From Bacteroidales bacterium (lineage in GTDB: Bacteria; Bacteroidota; Bacteroidia; Bacteroidales; UBA3824), in NCBI GenBank assembly GCA_017417315.1, contig JAFPZK010000028.1, positions 1-55,548 on the forward strand: a stretch of 55,548 nucleotides of DNA, given 5' to 3'. Positions 49,933-55,548 of the stretch are shown here, piece after piece. The notes beneath the pieces are model-generated. The model was not told the DNA's origin and did no database searches. It saw nothing but the letters and a program-made list of their open reading frames with translations. Within the stretch, counting starts at the first letter, position 1, and every line of letters begins with the position of its first letter. The translations under genes and the position numbers were made by a program.

Positions 49933-51006
49933 ATGTCTGTATTTAAAGATAAAACCCTTCTGATTACGGGCGGAACGGGTTCGTTTGGTAATGCCGTTTT
50001 GCGCCGTTTTTTGGACAGCGATATTAAGGAAATCCGTATTTTCAGCCGCGATGAAAAAAAACAAGATGATATGCGGCATGCACTTCAAAACCCGAAAGTC
50101 AAATTTTACATTGGCAATGTTAGGGAAAAATCTTCCGTTGATATTGCGATGAAAGATGTTGATTACGTGTTTTCTGCAGCTGCGTTGAAGCAAGTTCCGA
50201 GTTGCGAATTTTTCCCAGCAGAGGCCGTCAGAACAAATATTCTCGGTACGGAAAATGTCCTTAATTCTGCAATCGAACACGGCGTTAAAAACGTTGTCGT
50301 GCTTTCAACAGATAAAGCCGCTTACCCGATTAACGCTATGGGAATGTCAAAGGCGTTGATGGAAAAAGTTGCCGTTGCAAAGGGGCGTGAACTTGGCGAA
50401 AACGCTTCAACCACAATCTGTTGTACACGTTACGGCAACGTTATGGCTTCACGCGGTTCTGTGATTCCGCTTTGGGTCGAACAAATGGAAGAAGGTAAAC
50501 CAATTACAATCACCGACCCGAATATGACACGCTTTATGATGACTTTGGACGATGCCGTTGATTTGGTCGTTTATGCCTTTACGCACGGTCATAACGGTGA
50601 TTTGTTCGTTCAAAAAGCACCGGCGGCAACGCTCTCAACACTTGCTCAGGCGTTGAAAGAAACGTATTCAAAAGTCAATCCGAAATTCGGTGAAACCGAG
50701 GTTAAAATCATTGGTACGCGGCACGGTGAAAAACTTTATGAAACTCTTGTTACCCGTGAAGAAATGGTCAGAGCCGAGGATATGGGTAATTATTACCGTA
50801 TTCCGTGTGATACACGCGGTCTTAATTATGACAAATTTTTCACCGAAGGTAATGTAGACGTTTCAAAGATTGACGATTACCATTCTCACAACACTCGCCG
50901 CCTTAACGTGGAAGAAATGAAAGAACTTTTATTAAAACTTCGCTTCGTCCGTGAAGATTTAGGTTTGCAGGAGAGGGCAAAAGCAAGGGACATTCGCAGC
51001 GAATAA
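49933..51006 (+). CDS. capE: CapE/WbjB UDP-GlcNAc 4,6-dehydratase/5-epimerase
   Basis: 357 aa, extended SDR. LLITGGTGSFGNAVLRRFL binds NAD(P). KKQDDMRHALQNPKVKFYIG, SAAALKQVPSCEFFPAEAVR and VVLSTDKAAYPINAMGMSKA follow. In the last, Met-x-x-x-Lys stands where most SDRs, including PseB, have Tyr-x-x-x-Lys; this is the hallmark of CapE/WbjB. It starts UDP-L-FucNAc synthesis by making UDP-2-acetamido-2,6-dideoxy-L-arabino-hexos-4-ulose and its epimer. The first of these is also the PseB product. Start fits: 12 bases after wbuC. Confidence 0.93.
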   Translation: MSVFKDKTLLITGGTGSFGNAVLRRFLDSDIKEIRIFSRDEKKQDDMRHALQNPKVKFYIGNVREKSSVDIAMKDVDYVFSAAALKQVPSCEFFPAEAVRTNILGTENVLNSAIEHGVKNVVVLSTDKAAYPINAMGMSKALMEKVAVAKGRELGENASTTICCTRYGNVMASRGSVIPLWVEQMEEGKPITITDPNMTRFMMTLDDAVDLVVYAFTHGHNGDLFVQKAPAATLSTLAQALKETYSKVNPKFGETEVKIIGTRHGEKLYETLVTREEMVRAEDMGNYYRIPCDTRGLNYDKFFTEGNVDVSKIDDYHSHNTRRLNVEEMKELLLKLRFVREDLGLQERAKARDIRSE

Positions 51007-51021
51007 TTTAATAATACAAAT

Positions 51022-52227
51022 ATGAAAATTCTTGTAACAGGTGCAAACGGTTTTGTCGGTAAAAATTTGTGTGCCGAACTTGAAAATATTTCATTAGGTA
51101 AAGTTATACGTTACGGGAACTTTAAAATTGAAGAAATCTTTCGTTTTGATATCTCAAATACGATACAGGATTTAGAAAACTTTTGTCAAAAATCTGATTT
51201 TGTCTTTAATCTTGCCGGTGTTAACCGTCCGAAAACTCAGAACGAATTTATGCAAGGCAATTTCGGTTTTGCTTCCGAATTGTTAGCAACGCTAAAAAAG
51301 TACGGAAACAAATGTCCCGTTATGCTTTCGTCATCGCAACAGGCTTCTTTGACGGGACGTTTCGGCAACAGCGAATACGGTCGTAGCAAAAAAGCCGGCG
51401 AAGATCTTTTTTTAAACTATTCTTCTGAGACGGGCGTACATGTAAAGATTTTCCGTTTCCCGAACCTTTTCGGCAAATGGTGTCGTCCGAATTATAATAG
51501 TGCCGTTGCTACTTTTTGTAATAACATTGCTAACGGTCTGCCGATTCAGGTCAATGACCCCGAAGTTGAACTTGAACTTCTCTACATTGACGACCTTATT
51601 GACGAAATGATTTTGTGCCTTAAAAACGAGGAACATCATTGCAGTTTTAACGGTCTTGAAGTTATCCCCGATAATAACGGAAAATATTGTTATGTTCCTG
51701 TAACACATAAAGTTAAATTAGGTAGAATAGTTGAATTGTTGAATGATTTTAACGGTCATGGATTTTCAACATTGAAGCTTTCAAAAATTCCCGATAATTC
51801 TTTTGAGAAGAAATTGTATTCAACATTTTTGAGTTATCTTCCGAAAGAAAAAATTGCGTTTCCGCTGAAAATGAATATTGACCAAAGAGGTTCGTTTACG
51901 GAACTTTTGCATTTTCCTGATTGCGGACAGGTCAGTATTAACATCAGCAAACCGGGCATAACGAAAGGTCAGCATTGGCATCATTCCAAATGGGAAATTT
52001 TTATTGTCGTAAAAGGACACGGACTGATTCAGGAGCGTAAAATAGGCAGCGATGAGGTTATAGAATTTGAAGTCAGCGGTGATAAAATTGAAGCGGTAAG
52101 AATGTTGCCCGGTTACACTCATAACATTATCAATCTGAGTGATACGGAAGATTTGGTAACCGTTATGTGGGCTAACGAACAATTTGATAAAAATCGTCCC
52201 GATACATTTTTTGAACCCGTAAAATAA
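51022..52227 (+). CDS. capF: CapF/WbjC epimerase-reductase with C-terminal cupin
   Basis: 401 aa. N-terminal SDR (about 1-245): MKILVTGANGFVGKNLCAEL, FNLAGVNRPKTQNEF, VMLSSSQQASLTGRFGNSEY with Tyr-x-x-x-Lys, FRFPNLFGKWCRPNYNSAVA. C-terminal cupin domain (about 285-401): GSFTELLHFPDCGQVSINIS, ITKGQHWHHSKWEIFIVVKG and YTHNIINLSD. The cupin half epimerises C3 and the SDR half reduces C4 in the UDP-L-FucNAc route. Fifteen bases after capE. Confidence 0.94.
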   Translation: MKILVTGANGFVGKNLCAELENISLGKVIRYGNFKIEEIFRFDISNTIQDLENFCQKSDFVFNLAGVNRPKTQNEFMQGNFGFASELLATLKKYGNKCPVMLSSSQQASLTGRFGNSEYGRSKKAGEDLFLNYSSETGVHVKIFRFPNLFGKWCRPNYNSAVATFCNNIANGLPIQVNDPEVELELLYIDDLIDEMILCLKNEEHHCSFNGLEVIPDNNGKYCYVPVTHKVKLGRIVELLNDFNGHGFSTLKLSKIPDNSFEKKLYSTFLSYLPKEKIAFPLKMNIDQRGSFTELLHFPDCGQVSINISKPGITKGQHWHHSKWEIFIVVKGHGLIQERKIGSDEVIEFEVSGDKIEAVRMLPGYTHNIINLSDTEDLVTVMWANEQFDKNRPDTFFEPVK

Positions 52228-52232
52228 GAATT

Positions 52233-53399
52233 ATGTCAGCGAATTTTAAGAATAACGGGAAGTTGAAACTTCTCATCATAGTAGGCACACGTCCTGAAAT
52301 TATCCGTTTGTCAGCGGTTATAAAAGCATGCAGAAAGTATTTTGACACGCTATTGGCTCATACGGGTCAGAATTACGATTATAATCTTAACGGCATATTT
52401 TTCAAGGATTTGGCACTTGACGATGCTGAAATTTATATGGATGCTGTCGGCAAGGATTTAGGCGAAACGATGGGCAATATAATTGCGAAGTCGTATCAGT
52501 TGATGATTGAAACTCAGCCTGATGCGGTTTTGGTTTTGGGCGATACAAATTCCTGCCTTTCAGTTATCGGTGCAAAACGTCTTCACATTCCGATTTTTCA
52601 CATGGAAGCGGGCAACCGTTGCAAGGACGAATGTTTACCGGAAGAAACAAACCGCAGAATTGTTGATATTATCAGCGACGTTAATATGGCGTATTCGGAA
52701 CATGCACGCCGTTATTTGGCGGAATGTGGTTTACCGAAAGAGCGGACTTACGTTACGGGCTCGCCAATGGCTGAGGTTTTGAGGGCAAATCTTTCGAAAA
52801 TTGAATCAAGTGATATTCACAGCCGTTTAGGGTTGGAAAAGAAAAAATACATTTTGCTTTCGGCTCATCGAGAAGAAAACATTGACACTGAAAAGAATTT
52901 TACTTCGCTTTTTACGGCGATAAACAAGATGGCGGAGAAGTTTGATATGCCGGTTTTGTATTCATGCCACCCGCGCAGCCGTAAACGTTTGGAAGCAAGC
53001 GGTTTTGTCCTTGACAAGAGGGTTATTCAGCACGAGCCGTTAGGTTTTCATGATTATAATTGTCTGCAAATAAATGCGTTTGCGGTTGTTTCTGATTCGG
53101 GAACATTGCCGGAAGAGAGTAGTTTCTTTTTATCAGTTGGACATCCATTTCCGGCAGTTTGCATACGGACATCAACAGAGAGACCCGAAGCATTGGATAA
53201 AGGTTGTTTTGTATTAGCAGGCATAGACGAAAAATCATTGTTACAGTCAGTTGATACTGCGGTAGAACTTGTCAAAAATTCAGAGTACGGCATTCCCGTT
53301 CCCGACTATACCGATGAAAATGTATCAATGAAGGTTGTCAAAATCATTCAAAGTTATGTCGGGGTAGTCAATAAAATGGTTTGGAGAAAATATGTGTAA
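52233..53399 (+). CDS. capG: CapG/WbjD UDP-N-acetylglucosamine 2-epimerase-type enzyme
   Basis: 388 aa. LLIIVGTRPEIIRLSAVIKA, AHTGQNYDYNLNGIFF, VLVLGDTNSCLSVIGAKRLH, FHMEAGNRCKDECLPEETNR, LLSAHREENIDTEKNFT and VVSDSGTLPEESSFF are the WecB-family motifs with the active-site Asp, Glu and His. Together with capE and capF it completes UDP-L-FucNAc by epimerising C2. The next gene begins 3 bases later. Confidence 0.94.
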   Translation: MSANFKNNGKLKLLIIVGTRPEIIRLSAVIKACRKYFDTLLAHTGQNYDYNLNGIFFKDLALDDAEIYMDAVGKDLGETMGNIIAKSYQLMIETQPDAVLVLGDTNSCLSVIGAKRLHIPIFHMEAGNRCKDECLPEETNRRIVDIISDVNMAYSEHARRYLAECGLPKERTYVTGSPMAEVLRANLSKIESSDIHSRLGLEKKKYILLSAHREENIDTEKNFTSLFTAINKMAEKFDMPVLYSCHPRSRKRLEASGFVLDKRVIQHEPLGFHDYNCLQINAFAVVSDSGTLPEESSFFLSVGHPFPAVCIRTSTERPEALDKGCFVLAGIDEKSLLQSVDTAVELVKNSEYGIPVPDYTDENVSMKVVKIIQSYVGVVNKMVWRKYV

Positions 53400-53402
53400 A
53401 AA

Positions 53403-54593
53403 ATGAATATTGTATTTCTTACCTTAGGTTATCCCGATAATATTAATACGCATAATTTATATACAGATTTGATGTCATCTTTTGTAAAACTTGGACATCA
53501 AGTTTCAGTTTTTATGCAAGATGAAGTCGGGAATAAAACGGTTTCTTTATCAGACCTTGGAGTAAATGTTTACCCTGTATTTACAGGTAAAGTAACGAAA
53601 ACAAGCTTTATTAAAAAAGGTATAAATCTTTTATTACTTCAAAGGCGTTATTACAATGCTGTTTTGGATCAGTGTAAGGATAAAATTGATTTGCTTTTGT
53701 ATTCTACTCCGCCTATAACTTTTTGTGGGGTAATTAGGAAAATAAAGCAACACTATCATTGTATTACATATTTATTGTTAAAAGATATTTTTCCGCAAAA
53801 TGCAGTTGATTTGAAAATATTTTCAAAGCGAAGCCCTTTTTATTGGTATTTTCGGCGGCAAGAAAAAAAATTATACATAAACTCTGACTTAATAGGGTGT
53901 ATGAGTCCTGCAAATGTAAAGTATTTAAAAGAGAATAATCCATATATTGAACCATCTAAAATTCATATTTCTCCTAATTGTATCATTCCAAATGAAAATT
54001 TTGTTTCGACAAAATCGGAAGGTAATGGAGTGAAACTTATTTATGGAGGAAATTTAGGTAAACCACAAGGAATTGATTTTATAATTGAATGTTGTAGAGT
54101 AATAGAAAAAACAGATGGCGTTTTGTTGACTATTGTGGGTAGTGGAACTGAGTATTCTAAATTAGAATTAGCTATTAATACTTTGAAATTAACCAAGACT
54201 AAACTTATTTCTTTTATGCCAAAGGAGGAATATTTAAAACTTATGGCAGAAAATGATATGGGAATGATATTTTTAGATAAATCATTTTCTATACCAAATT
54301 TTCCTTCACGGGTATTAGATTATTTGAATAACGGATTACCAATATTTGCATGTACAGATACAAATTCTGATATAAAGGAAGAAATATGTGAAGCAGGTGC
54401 CGGTTTTTGGTGTGAAAGTAATTCTGTTGATAATTTTCAAGTTATTTTGCAGAGTATTGTTGATAATAAGAATTGTTTACAACCTATGAGACAAAAAGCA
54501 AAAGAATTGCTTTTAACAAAGTATAATGCTTTAAAAGAAGTTGAACTTATATGTGAGAGAGTAGAAGGGCTTATAAAGAATGAATTATCATAA
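53403..54593 (+). CDS. wbuB: WbuB-like GT4, probable L-FucNAc transferase
   Basis: 396 aa. MNIVFLTLGYPDNINTHNLY at the N-terminus, YLLLKDIFPQNAVDLKIFSK (the K/RDxxP-x-x-A segment seen in WbuB), ISPNCIIP, LIYGGNLGKPQGIDFIIECC for the donor side, and NFPSRVLDYLNNGLPIFACT. Position directly after capEFG supports L-FucNAc as the sugar moved. GC is lower than in capG. Its stop overlaps the next start. Confidence 0.87.
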   Translation: MNIVFLTLGYPDNINTHNLYTDLMSSFVKLGHQVSVFMQDEVGNKTVSLSDLGVNVYPVFTGKVTKTSFIKKGINLLLLQRRYYNAVLDQCKDKIDLLLYSTPPITFCGVIRKIKQHYHCITYLLLKDIFPQNAVDLKIFSKRSPFYWYFRRQEKKLYINSDLIGCMSPANVKYLKENNPYIEPSKIHISPNCIIPNENFVSTKSEGNGVKLIYGGNLGKPQGIDFIIECCRVIEKTDGVLLTIVGSGTEYSKLELAINTLKLTKTKLISFMPKEEYLKLMAENDMGMIFLDKSFSIPNFPSRVLDYLNNGLPIFACTDTNSDIKEEICEAGAGFWCESNSVDNFQVILQSIVDNKNCLQPMRQKAKELLLTKYNALKEVELICERVEGLIKNELS

Positions 54594-55548
54594 TGGAATT
54601 AGTTAAACGGTTTTCTTTTATATCTTTTTGTGTATATTTATTTTTTGTACCTTTTAATTGGACGTGGACTAATATTTTTTGGTTTATTTCAGTATTAGGT
54701 GTTTTGATAAATAAAGATGTATACAAAAAGAATATTTTGAAAGTTATTTTCGACGAAGAAAAGTTTTTTATTTTCTTCTCTTCGTGTTATGTTATATGGT
54801 GTTTTGTTAGTCTTTTATGGTCGGAAGATTTGGATAGAGGATTTCTTTTATCAGGAAGATATGTCTCGATAATGTTTTTCCCTATTTTTATATGCTTAGC
54901 ACGGATAGGAGGGGTGTTAAAACGCCATGAATTACTTATTTGGGCTTTTGTCGCGGGGGTGTTAGTATCTTCTTGCGCTTGTCTTTATCTTTCTTATCAG
55001 GATTGTTGGCATGAAACAGAAAATGGTACAGTTTTTAATTTTGATATATGGAATAGAGATATAACAGTTTATGAAACGTTTACTACAGGTCATAGTTATT
55101 TTACTTATGTATTTTTATCTCATTTTACACATCCAGCATATTATTCTATTCATTTTATTTATGTGTTGATATTCTTGATATATATGTTGTTAAAACAGAA
55201 TAAATTATGGATAAAGATTGTCATAAGTTTTATGATATTATATTGTTTTGTTTTTGTTCTTTTTCTGCAGTGTAGAGCAGAATTGATGAGTTTAATTTTT
55301 GTTAGTTTCATCTTTTTGCTATATTATTCTATCAGTAGGAAATATTACAAATCACTCGTTTTAGGTGGATTGATAATAGGAGGGATAATATTTGTTGTTG
55401 TACCTCATACAAGGTTGAGTGGAATGATTAGTGGTTTAAATAAAATATTAGACCGTATTGACAATCAGAGTATACAACCTAATTTAGGTGATGAGGAGTA
55501 TATTCGTATTTTTCTATGGAAAAATGCGTTTGAGATTATAAAGAGAGA
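54593..55548 (+). CDS. O-antigen ligase/polymerase-like membrane protein, 3' partial
   Basis: Starts with ATG at 54593-54595, which shares bases with the wbuB stop (TAATG), and runs off the window after 318 codons. MELVKRFSFISFCVYLFFVP and many further hydrophobic stretches (YVIWCFVSLLWSEDLDRG, LLIWAFVAGVLVSS, IKIVISFMILYCFVFVLFLQ) alternate with short loops. FLQCRAELMSLIFVSFIFLL resembles the R-A motif of the Wzy_C/WaaL family (normally SR..), and a large periplasmic-type loop of about 50 residues (DCWHETENGTVFNF...HSYFTYVFLSHFTHPAYYS) with His residues precedes it. WaaL-like ligase or a second polymerase. Confidence 0.75.
   Translation, partial: MELVKRFSFISFCVYLFFVPFNWTWTNIFWFISVLGVLINKDVYKKNILKVIFDEEKFFIFFSSCYVIWCFVSLLWSEDLDRGFLLSGRYVSIMFFPIFICLARIGGVLKRHELLIWAFVAGVLVSSCACLYLSYQDCWHETENGTVFNFDIWNRDITVYETFTTGHSYFTYVFLSHFTHPAYYSIHFIYVLIFLIYMLLKQNKLWIKIVISFMILYCFVFVLFLQCRAELMSLIFVSFIFLLYYSISRKYYKSLVLGGLIIGGIIFVVVPHTRLSGMISGLNKILDRIDNQSIQPNLGDEEYIRIFLWKNAFEIIKR

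Noticed and set aside
49933..51006. Naming this gene pseB, since it is a 4,6-dehydratase in a locus with pse genes
   Set aside because: The active-site motif is Met-x-x-x-Lys, not Tyr-x-x-x-Lys, and it is followed by capF and capG, so CapE is the better name.

Overview
The window looks like a Bacteroidales chromosome. It is AT-rich. Secreted proteins start with MKK-type signal peptides, and outer-membrane proteins end in Phe. Several intergenic regions carry the Bacteroidetes promoter pattern TTTG-N19/20-TAnnTTTG, and ribosome binding sites are mostly weak. I cannot name a genus; a gut- or rumen-type uncultured member is plausible.

Region 1 (1-9139) is accessory DNA. It begins with relics of an ATPase/PD-(D/E)XK gene and of what looks like a zinc alcohol dehydrogenase. 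Two paralogous AlbA_2/HATPase/winged-helix proteins on the plus strand flank a compact minus-strand operon (7192 to 2179). That operon holds an XRE-like regulator, a 137-aa unknown, three tandem 37-aa peptides that share a leader and a C(F/Y)xxCxVN tail, a radical SAM/SPASM protein with a likely N-terminal RiPP recognition domain, and a SNF2 helicase. I read it as a RiPP-like maturation system joined to a DNA translocase. It is the most likely undescribed system here.

Region 2 (9145-16381) is mostly housekeeping: an aldo/keto reductase with a FucP-type permease, class II fructose-bisphosphate aldolase, a toxin-antitoxin pair, N-carbamoylputrescine amidase, a rhomboid protease, and a D-Ala-D-Ala ligase with an unusual Gly/Lys/Ala-rich loop. 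A structured non-coding RNA candidate follows (about 16676-16955).

Region 3 (17008-32852) is a run of envelope proteins (two beta-barrel proteins, an OmpA-family protein, two lipoproteins), an ATPase/nuclease of the DUF1703 type, a lamin-tail-domain protein, a zinc-ribbon membrane protein, a TPM-domain protein, a GH5 glycosidase, ribulose-phosphate epimerase, a deoxynucleoside kinase and a GH3 beta-glucosidase.

Region 4 (32880-55548) is a surface polysaccharide locus: a Wzz-like chain-length protein, another ATPase/nuclease between direct repeats, an SUMF1-type lipoprotein, a pseudaminic-acid-type block (PseC, aldo/keto reductase, SpsF-like cytidylyltransferase, class III aminotransferase, PseG, PseH-like, PseI), a very AT-rich block (flippase, likely glycosyltransferases, EpsG-like polymerase), and a UDP-L-FucNAc block (WbuC, CapE, CapF, CapG, WbuB-like transferase). 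It ends in a truncated O-antigen ligase/polymerase. A 26-codon relic of a classical PseF lies just before pseG. No dedicated PseB is present, so CapE may supply both sugar pathways. The repeat unit therefore probably contains a nonulosonic acid and L-FucNAc.
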